A DNA stretch of 64,000 nucleotides, taken from assembly GCA_905331475.1 (NCBI GenBank), contig CAJNYU010004283.1, positions 62,001 through 126,000 of the forward strand, written 5' to 3'. Of this stretch, positions 1 to 12,431 are shown one piece after another. The position numbers and the translations under genes were made by a program. This stretch comes from Rotaria socialis (Eukaryota; Rotifera; Eurotatoria; Philodinida; Philodinidae). The notes under the pieces are model-generated. The model was given only the letters and a program-made list of their open reading frames with translations, made no database searches and was not told the DNA's origin. How positions within the stretch are numbered: position 1 is the stretch's first letter; every line of letters starts with the position of its first letter.

Positions 1-653
1 TTTTGCATGTTCTTTTATCAGACGATCGCGTGCCGTATTTAAGATTAGTCCCATTTGTCTAGAGAAGACTTGGATTATAATTAGTATGTAATTGATCTTG
101 AAATGCATCAAAAGATTGGTCGAATGTCTTCGAGTCTTTTCTGCAGAAACCATACAAAGTAATCAACGAAGGTTTTTAACTCATTATAACCAGATGCAGC
201 CATACATTCTACAGGTGATTAAACGCTTCTCATATTCATTCATAAGAATGATCATCACTGATTGGTTATCTATGTATGGTTTAGATTATGCTTTCTTTTC
301 TATGTTTGAAAAACTACATGTCTTGGAATCAGAATTAGAATACTTGTATTTTTCTTCAAAAAAAAAAAAAACATTCAAAGATTACTTAATATTAACAAAA
401 TAGCATTGATTAAAAAGATATTTATAAACAAGATAGGTAGCCGAAACGAATGCTTGTCTTACAATGACAGGAAAGGTCGTTCTGGTTAAATTTTTTCAGG
501 TAGTGCATTGGTATATCAAAATTTGTTTTGTATGATTGTAAAAATCTAAGTCGTTGCTTTAAAGTTCAATGATGAAAAAACGAAACTGAGAGTTTCTTGA
601 AGTCCAATCTAGTAAAGAAATGAAATGATGATTTTTCCTTTGTATTCTTTTAG
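1..653. other. Probable intron of the beta-TrCP gene, no gene seen
   Basis: No exon could be supported here. The next downstream exon (654 on) starts with a clean acceptor ending in TTTTAG and begins inside a WD40 blade, so this stretch is most likely the 3' part of a long intron of the same gene. Earlier exons lie outside the window. A 103-codon open frame at 92-403 has no recognisable domain and is judged chance. Confidence 0.5.
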
Positions 654-1211
654 ATTTGGAATATTGAATGTGGTACTTGTCTTCGAATACTCGAAGGCCA
701 TGAAGAACTGGTTCGATGTGTTCGTTTTGATTCAAAACTTATCGTTTCAGGTGCTTATGATGGTATGTTTTTATAAACGAATGACATGTAGATAATCTTG
801 TTTTCTCTTCTGTGTTATTCAAAAATAGGTAAAATAAAAATTTGGGATCTTCAAGCAGCACTTGATCCACGTTCTCAAAAATCATCACTTTGTATGAAAA
901 CTTTCACGGAACACACTGGGCGTGTATTTCGTCTTCAATTTGATGAATTTCAAATCGTTTCCAGTTCACATGATGATACAATAATTTGTTTTAATTTTCT
1001 TCAACCTGACATTTCCACCTCATATATTCGACATGACTCATCAGATTCTACCAATGTAACTTCTATTTCAAATGTTGATCACACTCAAGTAGCTAGTTCT
1101 ACTACAACAGTACAATCTACACAAGAAACGTTACAGAGACAAAATTCAAATCTTTCAAGATCATCATCATCAGCTGATTCAGAAACTTCGAAAAAACTGG
1201 ACATTATTTAG
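654..1211 (+). CDS. BTRC/FBXW11-like: Beta-TrCP / FBXW11-type F-box WD40 protein, C-terminal exons (partial)
   Basis: Two exons are visible, 654-762 and 829-1211, joined by a 66-bp GT-AG intron. They encode the last WD40 blades, with matches such as [34 protein letters not shown] and [20 protein letters not shown]. That last segment is almost diagnostic of beta-TrCP, the substrate receptor of the SCF ubiquitin ligase that binds phosphodegrons of beta-catenin and I-kappa-B. After the final blade comes a Ser/Thr-rich tail of about 60 residues ending at a TAG. This tail is longer than in vertebrate proteins and unlikely to be folded. The F-box and the first blades are upstream of the window. A poly(A)-type AATAAA lies near 1377. 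Family assignment is firm; BTRC versus FBXW11 cannot be decided, because invertebrates usually carry one ancestral copy. Confidence 0.9.
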
Positions 1212-2227
1212 CATAAACTCTTTCAAGTTCCGAGTTGTGTTTATATAGTCTCTCATATGTGTCGGATATTGCTTTTTCTCTTCACTTTTACTCATATCTG
1301 AATATTTTCCAAATGAAGAAGAAAAAGAATATTTATCTAGCTATACATATCTGTATCTAATAGATTAATTTTTTAAAAATAAACCTAAGTGGCAAACCAG
1401 ACTACATCATTTCGTTTTCTCCGCTCTTTTTATTTACAAACAATGTATATCGCGCGAGCATAGAAATATATTTTAAGCTGCCACAGAGCGACATCTACAA
1501 AAAAAAGACTGTTTTTACACAATTGATAAAATTTTATAAGAAAAATGTTATTTTTAAGTCACAGAATTTTTTTTCAATTCAAAATTTAAACTGATATCTT
1601 GAACATACAATTGGCTAATAAATATTAACCAGTTATCATTACTGTTACCCTGACATGTTCACACTGTTTCAGCTAGCTTGAGCTAGGCATAGATTAAAAC
1701 TGCATATAACATATTCGATAAGAGTCGGGAACTAATTTAGGGGGATTCCTCTTAAATTTCATCTATTATTTTTTGTTCTTACGTTTCCATCGATAGATTT
1801 TTAGGTATTTGATGATTTAAATAACAAATAATTGACTTTTGTTTTAGAATCTCTACTATTTGACTAAGCAATATTGAAAACTCGCTGATAGATTACGGGC
1901 AATACTGTAGCATTATCTCTCTCTTTAACTATAAGAAAACAATGGGTATTCATAATTTGCATTTCTTTTCAATATCAAGGTTTTACTTTCAGTTGTCTAC
2001 TGTAAGAGACGACGTGGCAAAAAAAACGCTCGTTTCGAACTATTGCTTCGTGTAAAAAATTGACCTTGTATTATTCATAGATATGATCAACATTTTTTTT
2101 TCAGTTCTTACCATAACTACTCAATATATCTTGCAGTTCACATGACTTTCTCAAACACAAATGCGCATATTATGATGCGTTCAAGCTACAATAATATAGA
2201 AGAAAATTTGTTTGCTCATTGTTTTAG
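1212..2227. other. Intergenic, about 1 kb
   Basis: AT-rich sequence holding the 3' end of the beta-TrCP gene and the upstream region of VMA21. No coding exon, RNA gene or repeat pair was recognised. The base just before the VMA21 ATG completes a TTTTAG, so a non-coding 5' exon may end somewhere in this interval. Confidence 0.4.
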
Positions 2228-2575
2228 ATGCAACGAACATCGGCTATTCAACCGACGAACACTGCTGAAGCACCTGTTCAATATGAAGATAATTATAATG
2301 AATCAGCTGTATGGATAGTCTTTGGTAAAATGCTTTTTTTTACGCTACTAATGACAATTGCACCCTTAGCATCATTTTTTATTGCAAAAGATTACGTGTT
2401 TGAAGGTTTCTTTAATGTATCTAGTCGTAATAGTTATACATATTCAGCGGTTGTCGCTGTTATTGTTGTTCATATTGTATTGATTACGTTTTTATTTGTG
2501 GCATTTCGAGAAAATATTCCAGGATCAAAAAGATCAATCGAAGCTACGAAAGAATCAACTGGTAAAAAAGACTAA
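2228..2575 (+). CDS. VMA21: VMA21-like V-ATPase assembly integral membrane protein
   Basis: A 115-residue single-exon frame. VMA21 is a small ER membrane chaperone needed to assemble the Vo sector of the vacuolar H+-ATPase. Two hydrophobic segments are visible, about residues 32-52 and 73-94. They flank a polar loop with the family signature around KDYVFEGFF and SSRNSYTYSAVVAVIVVH, which matches animal VMA21 (about 101 residues). The C-terminus ends KKD, a lysine-rich tail comparable with the ER retrieval signal of the family. The ATG follows directly after a TTTTAG that could be a splice acceptor, so a short upstream exon is possible. Family identity is well supported by length, topology and motif order. 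Confidence 0.85.
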   Translation: MQRTSAIQPTNTAEAPVQYEDNYNESAVWIVFGKMLFFTLLMTIAPLASFFIAKDYVFEGFFNVSSRNSYTYSAVVAVIVVHIVLITFLFVAFRENIPGSKRSIEATKESTGKKD

Positions 2576-4369
2576 ATCTATTGTATGGTTATTGTTTCCA
2601 ATGTGTCATTGTTTAATGTGATTTTAAAAATAAAAGAAAAACGATACAAGCAACTTTCATGCTAGCTTAAACTCGATCAATAATTCTTGAAGTATGATTG
2701 TTTGTTTTATTCAAATTAGCTAAATCGTTTTTTACGTAATTCTATGATAAACTGGATTCTTATCAGTTGATTGCTATTAAACAATAGAAAATTTAATATA
2801 TATGCTTGGTTTTACTGTGAATGAAAGCGTGCGTCTTGTAATTTATAACATTCTACATGTTCCAATCAAATTTAAGGGCTGACTAACAAATAAAACTTAT
2901 GAGCTATTAACGGCGTTCAAAGCCAGAGAAGTCTATACTATTCTTATTTTCCAGCATAGAAAAAAACCTAGATTTGGAATTGTATTTTGAGTGAAAAAAA
3001 TTGTTTCATAATGTGATCAGCAAGTCTAAGAGACTTCATGTCAGCGATTTATGATTCACATTATTCTGTTTTTTTTTAAATTAACACGAGAAAGAAATTA
3101 GAAAAATATTCTGGCTGTTTCATTGAATTTCTTATAAATTTTCATGCCAGCAGAGAGATATAATCAATTCCTACGATTGCTTTGAAGAAACTACGAGTTA
3201 CATAAACATTTTATCGCAACTCCATTAATCAGAATTATATATTACATGAGTGGTGAGATGATATTTTTGTATACAAACTATTTTTTCATTGAAAATACCG
3301 TACAAGGCTTACAAACGATCCCGATAAATCTTGTTATAATGGTTATCTATGATCATCCATTAAAATAAAAAAATTACGATTATTTTACGAGCAATCAAAT
3401 ATTTATATGAATCCGCAGCTATTTTTTTCTTCTTTTAAATAATCATTGCCAAGCTGATTTCGATTCATTCTAAGACTTAGTGCAGCCTAGTTAGCTAACT
3501 GTTGAATAAGACTCTAACCTTATGAAATACCAGATCAGAAATTTCACAACAAATTTTACTCAATGAACTGTATCGATTTTTCTCTAGTATATCACGATCG
3601 ATTCTCACTTCTTATGTTAGCTTGAATAATTGTGTATTGATGATATTTTAACTTTGTCTTGCCTTTTCCGTCATCATATTTAGACTATCATTCTTGCTAG
3701 TGTCGCTATTTTATCTTATATTTTCTTTCTCGCTTTATCCATTATTTCCCTTTCCTTGGTATATTAGGACTCGATGATCATTGCTAAGACCTTTATATAC
3801 AGTCAGCTGTTTTAAAATCACTAGCCGAGTGGTTGAAAGCCTATGCGTTGAAGATTAATCTTAGATATTTATACAAGGATTTGTTTTCGTCACATCATTA
3901 GCACTAGTTTGTCCATTAAAACCAGATGACATAAAATGTTGATAGACATGGGTGATTCTTTTTAGCAGCTAGAAGCACTGAACAAGCATTTATTACATAC
4001 AAAACTTAGCTAGAACTTTCGGAAGCAAGGCCATCAAGAATGGAAATACTTGAAACGATTTATATGCATTTGTTGTCTAAGATAGTAGCGTATTCATTGG
4101 CAATTGCTAGTCTCTATATTTTCAGATAAATGCCTGCATTTAAAATAAAAACAACAAGTCGAACTTTTCCTACCAACATCAACCGTTAGTTGGTGAACAT
4201 ATTTCTCAGTGACTGCAAGTAATGAATTGTGTAACAGATGGCTAATAATCTTTCAATAATTACAGAATAGATAGTTAACACGGTTTATAACTTTGAGAAG
4301 AACAACTTTGTGCGACACCGTAAACGAGTCATTTGTATTGTCGCGCTTCATACTTCGATATAAAAGTAT
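2576..4369. other. Intergenic, about 1.8 kb
   Basis: AT-rich sequence without a supportable gene. A tRNA A-box-like string at about 3824-3834 (TAGCCGAGTGG) has no acceptable B box or cloverleaf and was rejected. The right boundary is the TA target site of the foldback element. Confidence 0.4.
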
Positions 4370-4371
4370 TA

Positions 4372-5159
4372 GAGTCGGGTGACCTAATTCTGCCGGTAAA
4401 AAAGATATCTTTTGTATTTCTTTTATAACTCGAGTTACACATATCGTAGAAAAGTCATTGTTTCTTTCCGAGATAGAGCCAACATTTCTCTATCGAATGA
4501 TATAAGATTATTCACAAAATAATAAACGAATCACATCAGGGAAGGGTGACAATAGAGAGGGGGTCAACATTCATTCGATTCTTATGTATTCCTAATTCAG
4601 CCGGTCAATGTATTTTTTTTNNNNNNNNNNNNNNNNNNNNNNNNNNNNNNNNNNNNNNNNNNNNNNNNNNNNNNNNNNNNNNNNNNNNNNNNNNNNNNNN
4701 NNNNNNNNNNNNNNNNNNNNNNNNNNNNNNNNNNNNNNNNNNNNNNNNNNNNNNNNNNNNNNNNNNNNNNNNNNNNNNNNNNNNNNNNNNNNNNNNNNNN
4801 NNNNNNNNNNNNNNNNNNTTTTTTTTTAAATATATTCTATCAACTTCATGAAAATAATAAGCTTTTTCTAAAATTTACTGCAGTTTTCCATGTAATCGGC
4901 AGGATTAGGAAAAAAAAATACATTGACCGGCTGAATTAGGAATACATAAGAATCGAATGAATGTTGACCCCCTCTCTATTGTCACCCTTCCCTGATGTGA
5001 TTCGTTTATTATTTTGTGAATAATCTTATATCATTCGATAGAGAAATGTTGGCTCTATCTCGGAAAGAAACAATGACTTTTCTACGATATGTGTAACTCG
5101 AGTTATAAAAGAAATACAAAAGATATCTTTTTTACCGGCAGAATTAGGTCACCCGACTC
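4372..5159. mobile_element. Foldback/MITE-type DNA transposon with about 249-bp terminal inverted repeats, TA target site
   Basis: The arms 4372-4620 and 4911-5159 read as reverse complements throughout, with no mismatch noticed by eye. Each arm starts GAGTCGGGTGACC. A TA dinucleotide flanks both ends (4370-4371 and 5160-5161), as expected for Tc1/mariner-type insertion. The centre holds a 198-base N run. A 13-bp motif recurs in slightly different forms: CGGCAGAATTAGG near the ends, CGGCTGAATTAGG near the inner end of each arm, and CGGCAGGATTAGG in the loop. Such iterated subterminal motifs are typical transposase-binding sites. No transposase frame is visible, so the copy is non-autonomous. 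It lies about 125 bp upstream of the 5-oxoprolinase start codon. Confidence 0.85.
4621..4818. other. Assembly gap (198 N)
   Basis: Run of N inside the loop of the foldback element, bordered by T homopolymers on both sides. Its true length is unknown. Open frames crossing it are artefacts. Confidence 0.99.
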
Positions 5160-5285
5160 TAGTTCCTTTATTATCGTGTTATTTATAAGTGTTCCCATTA
5201 ATCGACTTCCTTTGGAGAAGTCAAAAAAAAATTGATTTAGTTTTTGTTTAAAAGAACATTTAATTTAAGATATAAATCTAAAACA

Positions 5286-8200
5286 ATGGGACGTCTACAG
5301 GTAGCTATTGATCGAGGCGGAACATTTACTGATGTTGTTGCTCGTACATCAGATGGCAAAATTGTTACAATGAAGTTATTATCCGAAGATCCGGGAAAAT
5401 ATAAAGATGCACCTACTGAAGCCATACGCCGATTACTGCAACAAGTTAGATTCTTCAATATTACAAAAATCAAATTACTTTTGTTTCCATCTCTTAGAAT
5501 TGCTTTCCACTTGATCCGACTGATATCGAGTGGATTCGTATGGGCACAACGGTCGCAACAAATGCATTACTCGAACGAAAAGGTGAACGCGTTGCTCTAC
5601 TTGTGACGGATGGTTTTCGTGATTTACTTCATATTGGAAATCAATCTCGACCGAAATTATTTGATTTAGTAGGATTTTATCGTGACAATAATTGTTTAGA
5701 CGAAGAATTTTGTTTTGTTTCTTATTCAGTCAGTTCGTATACCGGATGTTGTGTATGAAGAAGTTGTTGAAGTTCAAGAAAGAGTTGTACTTTTTCGTGA
5801 TGATTGTAAATTAACTGATGAAATACGAGGACGTATTCAACAAACAACAGCAACAACAGGCGAAAAAGTATGTCGAATTCTGTCATAAAATTCCGATAAG
5901 AATTGCGTGTGATGACAGAGCGTAGTTTCTCTTGAATACGAATCTTTTCATTTTAGAATACAAAAAAAGTTGGAATAGTAGGAAAGATAAATAAATATGT
6001 TCATGAGTTCTTTCAATAGAACAGAGGATAGAAGAAAAAGCTTTCCATACGAGGTGAAAGTTGAGCACGAGAAAAGATGAGCACAGGAAAGATAATGACG
6101 AAAGAAAACAAGGCCTTAAAAAAAGAATGAATAAACATAAACCAATTTTGGTTAATTAGATCATATATAACATAACAACATTTAAACATAATAAGTACAA
6201 ATTCTGGACAATAGTCTAATTATCACACTGACTGAATACAGAGAACGCAATTAATTGTGCGTTTGGATGCGTGGGTGCTACTATTATTTTACCTTTTAGT
6301 GATACCCACACCCGCACCCTATGGTCTCTAACGGGCAAGAATTGCTTTTTTCGTGTAGCCTGTAATTAAAAAAGGAAGAACTAACAGTCTGATTAGTCAA
6401 ACTCCTAATTAGAATAATGTTAAACTCATTAATGTCTGTAATGGGGAGGGGATGAGATGGGGAGCCGCAAAAATCTCGCTTTTAAACTTACACTCACCAT
6501 TTTCTTCGAAAATATAGGTGAGTTCCACCAAATGTAAATAAATTTATTGTGCCAATCAATACACTGTATCTGTATGAGTTTTGTTTATTCTTGCTTAACT
6601 TTCCTGTGCTCATTTTATCGGTGCTTATTGTTCCAGTGCTTAACTTTCCGGTTCCCGAGTTGAAATGGTACAACTTACGTCGAATAATAAAGACGATTAT
6701 TTGAAAGTCTGTGTAAGCTCAGCAATTTATACACGAACTTTTAATCGTCTCTGCTACATACGTATCATATGTTTCTATAATATTAGTCAAAGAAGACTTT
6801 TGAAATATTTCTACCGTTTATTTTTCTCTACTCTCTTTGTTATTACTTTCTATCATAGATTGAAATATGGAAAGCAGTTGATGAAGAACAATTACGTAAA
6901 GATTTGCTTAGCATTAAAGAAAAAGGTATTTCATCGATTGCTGTTGCCCTTCTTCATTCGTATTGGTAAGATTTTGTTTATTTCAATTGCAATATTTAAA
7001 TCTTCAATTATAATTACATATAGTTTTCCTGATCATGAACTACGTGTTGGTGAAATAGCACGTGATATGGGTTTTACCAATGTATCTCTATCACATCAAA
7101 TAATTGCTATGCAAAAATATGTACCAAGAGCTCACACAGGTTTTCTGACAAATTCATCATCATTGATTAGATAGATTGTTTCGTTTTTAGCTTGTACTGA
7201 TGCGTATTTAACGCCTTGTTTAAAACTATACATTGATACATTTTCAAATGCTTTTGAAAGAAGCAAACTTCATGGACTTAATGTTCTGTTTATGCAGTCA
7301 GATGGGGGTTTAACATCAGTTGAGAAGTATAAATAAATCGCATTGAACACATTACTCTTTCTTATTAAAAATATTTTTCTTAGGTTTTCTGGATCACGTG
7401 CAATTCTTTCTGGACCTGCAGGTAGATTTTCTTTATATATTTCCTGTTTTAATAATAGTTGTTTATTTTAAAAATAGGTGGTGTCATTGGATATTCAGTA
7501 ACAAGTTATATCGATTCACAGCCAGTCATTGGTTTTGATATGGGCGGAACATCGACAGATGTGAGTCGATTTGATGGTTCACTTGATCATGTTCTCGAAA
7601 GTACAATTGCATCGGTTACTATTCAAGCGCCACAATTGGACATTAATACAGTAGCTGCTGGAGGTGGCAGTATATTAACTTTTCGTTCAGGTCTATTTCG
7701 CGTTGGCCCAGAATCAGCTGGTGCTCAACCTGGTCCAGCATGTTATAGAAAAGGTTTATTTTGTACATTTTACATTTGGATGGCATTCTTTTCTATGACT
7801 ATTTTATTAGGTGGACCATTGACAGTGACAGATGCTAATTTAATCCTAGGCCGTCTGATACCAGATCATTTTCCAGCATTGTTCGGTCCGCAAGGCAATG
7901 AACCATTAGATTTTGAAGCATCGTTAACTAAATTTCAAGAATTAGCAGCAACAGTTCAGTGCTTATTTTTCATTTAATCATTGTGTAATAATTGAATGAC
8001 TTTGTCTATATAGATAAATTCATTTTTGAAAGAAAATGAAAAGAAAACATTGAGTATTGAAGAAATAGCTGTGGGATTTGTTCGTGTAGCTAATGAAAGT
8101 ATGAGTCGTCCAATACGAGCATTAACTGAGGTAAATTAATTAAAATGGATTTTTCTTTAGCTTTAAGAATCATTTTTATTTTAGGGAAAAGGATTCGATC

Positions 8201-11200
8201 TTCGCGATCATGTTTTGGCATGTTTTGGTGGTGCTGGTGGTCAACATGCTTGTGCGGTATGTTGTCATTTTCATCATATCTTTAAAGGATATCATCCATC
8301 TGCATCACTCAGATCTTCCTTGCAATCGAATAAAAACTGAGAGTATGAGCGGCTGTGCATATCTTTATAGTTCTGTTTAATATGCTAAGAAACGTTTTCA
8401 GGGCTTCGCATTTGCTCTTTGATTATCAGTATTGACAGGCGTTATTGCCGTTTTCTTTTAATTCGAAATATCAGAGCCTAGTAAAACTATTCAATGTAAG
8501 AAGCCTACACATTTCGATATTTTTTGGTTGAATCGTATATATGAATATTATTTTATTTTCAGATTGCCCGAGCTTTAGGCATGAAAACTGTATTTATTAG
8601 TCGGTTAGTTGCGTTTCTTTAGTCTTATTTTCGTTGTGTTACTTTTATTGCAATAGATTTGCTGGTGTTCTCTCAGCTCTCGGTTTAGCATTAGCTGATG
8701 TTGTTCATGAAATGCAAGAGCCATCAGGAAAAGTAATAAGCTCAGAGAATTGGTCAAACATCAATGATCGATTGAAATATCTCTCAAATTTTGGAATCGA
8801 AGAACTTCATAAACAAGGACATGATCGGTACGTTAACTCTTATTTTAAATTTAAACAGTAGTTCATGTCTGTGATTTATGTTTAGTAAATCGGTTGTTGT
8901 AGAAAAATATTTAAATCTACGATATGAAGGAACAGATTGTGCACTTATGTGTGCAAGCACTGAAGGAACAGCTGATTCATTCATAAATATTTTTCTTAAA
9001 AAATATAAAGATCAATTCGGCTTCATACTTCCTGGTCGTCCAATAATTGTCGATGATATTCGAATTCGTGCATTAGCAAAATCAGCGATGACCATCGATC
9101 GAAAAATTGATGTTCGACAACAAGAAAATCCTGTCAAAGAATTAAAAGTAAATCATTGATTTTCATATCCAACATTGTAACTTTATTTTCTCGTAGAAAG
9201 TCAAATGTTATTTCGAACAAGGCTTGATTGAAACACCTGTTTATGCTGTTGAAGAACTATATGCTAATGATCGTATATCCGGTCCAGCTATTATTATTGA
9301 TCCTAGTTGGTAAATTCATTTTTCGAAGAAAATAAATGTTTTTCAAAAGGAAAGATACAAATAATTTCTGTTTCTTATAATAGTACCATCGTTGTTGAAC
9401 CAAATTGCGAAGCTACAGTAACAGATTGTGGCGATATTCGTATAGCCATTGAACATATGAAAGAAGATACTAAATCAACTGAACTTGATCTTATTAAACT
9501 ATCAATTTTTCAAAATCGTTTCATGAGTATTGCAGAACAGTGTGGTCGGTAAGATTAAAAAAAGTTTAGATTGTTTGATGAATACTAAATAGCTCAAAAG
9601 TTTAAGATAGATACCATCTACGATAAATAACAGTGTAAAAAAAGAGACGATAAAATACTGTTTTCTTTTCATTATGATGTTTAAAATAGCGGTGTCAGGT
9701 TAGCATTGAAAATAAAAATAATGCATTGGTGTATTATGGTAAAGAAAATATTTAATGCGGATTTATTCACTAATTTATCATTCCTAACACCGATACTACT
9801 TTTAATTCTAAAGATTTATTATTAATCAATTTTCCTTGAGAAATAAATCAATGCATTATTTTCACTTTTAATGCTAACCCGACACCTCTAGTTTAAAAGA
9901 ATAAAATATTTCGTTAGAATACTAATCCATTTGACAACCATTCTCATCGACTACTAATTTCAATCCTACGATTATTTTGATCAGCAGTTTAAACATCGAC
10001 TAGTTTTGAAGCATCATCTATCTATTCAAATCGATGGATAATGATATGTTTCATGATTTTCGAAGCCAGTTTTATCCTTTATTTCGTTTTTTTATATTTA
10101 GTGTTCTTCAATTAACTGCTATTTCGACCAATATCAAAGAACGTCTAGATTTTAGTTGTGCTGTCTTTGGACCTGATGGTGGTTTAGTTGCCAATGCTCC
10201 TCATATTCCAGTACATCTTGGTGCAATGCAAGAAGCTGTACAATATCAAGTAAACAATAGAATGCATACTATCCTAAAATTAAAATTTTTATAATTGTAG
10301 TTACGTCATCTTGGCGTCGAACTACGTGATGGAGATGTAATTTTGTCAAATCATCCATCAGCTGGAGGTAATTAGAAGACAATACAAAGAGAACTTTTAC
10401 TTCAGAGACCGATTTCTCTTTTAAGGAAGTCATTTACCGGATCTAACTATCATTACACCAGTAGGAACATCGCTGTAAACTGAGTTACAATATCGATGAA
10501 TATATTTAGGTATTTCATGACGATGACAAAGAAAAACCAGTATTTTTTGTTGCCAGTCGTGGTCATCATGCTGACATTGGTGGTTTAACTCCGGGCTCGA
10601 TGCCACCTAATTCAACATCTCTACTTCAAGAAGGCGCACAATTTATTTCATTTAAAATTGTTGAGCAAGGTCAATTTAAAGAGACAGGTATAAATAGCAT
10701 TAAAATTAACCGAATAAGTCTTCTAAAAAACTATTATCTCAGAACTCATTGAACGATTGAATGAACCAGGAAAACAAGAAAACTGTTCAGGAACGAGAAC
10801 ATTAATGCATAATATTGCTGATTTAAAAGCACAAATAGCTGCCAATCTGAAAGTAATCTAACTGAACATATTATCAACTATTTATTAATCATAATCTCTA
10901 ATTTAAAATTAGGGCGTTAAATTAGTTCAAGAATTAATCGATATTTATAGTCTTAAACTGGTTCAAGCTTACATGGGATACATTCAAGTTTGTCGCTTGA
11001 AGATTTTTTCATATTTTAAGATATTTAATAAAACTTTTAGGATAATGCTGAAACAGCTGTAAAGGATTTACTACAAACAATAGTACATTCTCTATCGAAA
11101 AAAGAGAATCAAGAGAAAGTTCGATTACAAGCTGTTGATTATATGGATGATGGTTCTAAAATTTGTTTATGTATTGACATAGATGGACAAGAAGTAAGAA

Positions 11201-12431
11201 GGGTTTTTTCCTCTAAAAATCATCTCTATTGTTCCATTTTGTTTATAAAAAGCGTAAAGCTAAATTTGATTTTACGGGTACAAGTGAGCAAGTATGGTAC
11301 AATTGGAATGCACCGCGTTCAATTACTTATTCAGCTATTATCTATTGTCTTCGAGCTATGATTGCTCATGAAATACCATTAAATCAAGTAAAATAATTTT
11401 CTTGCTTACAATCTGTTAACATTTTCTTTTTCATAAAGGGATGTATGAGACCAATCGAAGTTATTCTTCCCAGAGGTTCACTTCTTGATCCGCATGAAGA
11501 TGCTGCAGTTGTTGGTTAGTACAACAGCAATATTACTTATAAAATGAAATAATATTTTATTTTTCTCAGGAGGAAATGTTTTAACCAGTCAACGTGTAGT
11601 CGATGTTATTCTTCGTGCATTTCACGCTTGTGCTGCATCACAAGTAAGATTTAATTGAAGAATCTTTTTTATTTAAAACTAAATCATTGTTAGGGATGTA
11701 TGAATAATATTACTTGGGGTGATAATCAAGCAACGAGTTATTATGAAACAGTTGCTGGTGGAGCTGGTGCCGTATGCGATTTTTTTTTGTAAAAGTAGCT
11801 TATCCTAATAAACGTTTTTTTTTTAATATAGGGACCTAATTGGCGTGGACGTTCAGGAGTTCATACACATATGACCAATACTCGAATTACTGATCCTGAA
11901 ATTCTTGAGAAACGGTAGATAGAAGAAATGATGATTGATTATTATTTAAAGAAATTTTTTTTCTATTGAAGTTTTCCGGTTGTTTTACTTAAATTTTGTC
12001 TACGTCCCTCGTCAGGTGGCAAAGGACAATTTCATGGAGGTGATGGCGTTGATCGACGAATATTATTTCGTCGTTCAATGACACTATCAATTCTAACAGA
12101 ACGACGTGTATACCAACCCTATGGTTTATGCGGAGGAGAAAATGGTCAATGTGGAAAGAATCTATTGAAACGCGTCGATGGACGAGTGATAAATTTAGGT
12201 GGAAAATCTTCTGTACCTATGAAACCTGGCGTAAGTTATATTAGAATTGAATTGAAAATAAATGAATCATTTATTTTTATTTAGGATACATTTATTTTAC
12301 TTACACCTGGTGGTGGTGGTTATGGAAAAGTACATGAAGAACAAGAGAATCCTTCGGAGCGAACCGAATTTCAAACGTTCACCGAACATGGAAGTTTATT
12401 TGATTATAAACTTACTCAAGAAGGATCCTAA
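5286..12431 (+). CDS. OPLAH: 5-oxoprolinase (ATP-hydrolysing), many exons
   Basis: The enzyme converts 5-oxo-L-proline plus ATP to L-glutamate in the gamma-glutamyl (glutathione) cycle, in the cytosol. The start is the ATG at 5286 ([19 protein letters not shown]), with the phosphate-binding GGTFTD motif. First exons are 5286-5444, 5498-5668, 5730-5867, 6859-6965, then 7024 onward. HyuA-type landmarks in order: [16 protein letters not shown] (7.5 kb), [20 protein letters not shown] and [19 protein letters not shown] (7.7-7.8 kb), [20 protein letters not shown] (8.2-8.6 kb). HyuB-type landmarks: [19 protein letters not shown] (10.2 kb), [19 protein letters not shown] (10.3-10.5 kb), [18 protein letters not shown] (10.6 kb), [20 protein letters not shown] (11.8 kb), [18 protein letters not shown] (12.0 kb), TPGGGGYGK (12.3 kb). 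Stop TAA at 12429. Both halves are present in normal order and no break was seen, so it looks functional. Most introns are 45-75 bp. Those at 5868-6858, about 8258-8562 and about 9551-10101 are much longer, and two of these contain transposons. Confidence 0.93.
6058..6655. mobile_element. Probable non-autonomous TIR element inside an OPLAH intron
   Basis: Inside intron 5868-6858, the left segment near 6058-6100 contains GAAAGTTGAGCAC followed by ATGAGCACAGGAAAG. The right segment near 6600-6655 contains the reverse complement of the same strings, with GAAAGTTAAGCAC appearing twice. The ends are thus inverted and internally iterated. Exact borders and a target-site duplication could not be fixed by eye. 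No transposase is encoded. Confidence 0.5.
9689..9888. mobile_element. 200-bp Tc1/mariner-type MITE in an OPLAH intron
   Basis: The terminal inverted repeats are about 40 bp with few mismatches. The left starts GCGGTGTCAGGTTAGCATT and the right, reversed, starts GAGGTGTCGGGTTAGCATT. Both continue to AATAATGCATTG. A TA dinucleotide flanks each end (9687-9688, 9889-9890). The copy is too short to encode a protein. It sits on the intron side of the exon ending near 9550 and should be removed by splicing. Confidence 0.8.

Noticed and set aside
92-403. 103-codon plus-strand frame before the beta-TrCP exons
   Set aside because: No domain, no splice link to the WD40 exons, and ends in an A homopolymer region; likely chance within an intron.
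1723-1746. GAGTCGGGAACTAATTTAGG resembling the end of the foldback element
   Set aside because: Only a partial match and no partner end or second TA-flanked terminus nearby.
3820-3890. tRNA Leu/Ser-like A box (TAGCCGAGTGG)
   Set aside because: No GGTTCRA-type B box and no seven-base acceptor stem at the right distance; at best a relic.
4546-4851. Open frames through the N run
   Set aside because: N codons cannot be stops, so the frames are artefacts of the gap inside the foldback element.
6665-7174. 169-codon frame in the OPLAH region
   Set aside because: It is intron sequence joined by chance to real OPLAH exons at 6859 and 7024, partly in the wrong frame.
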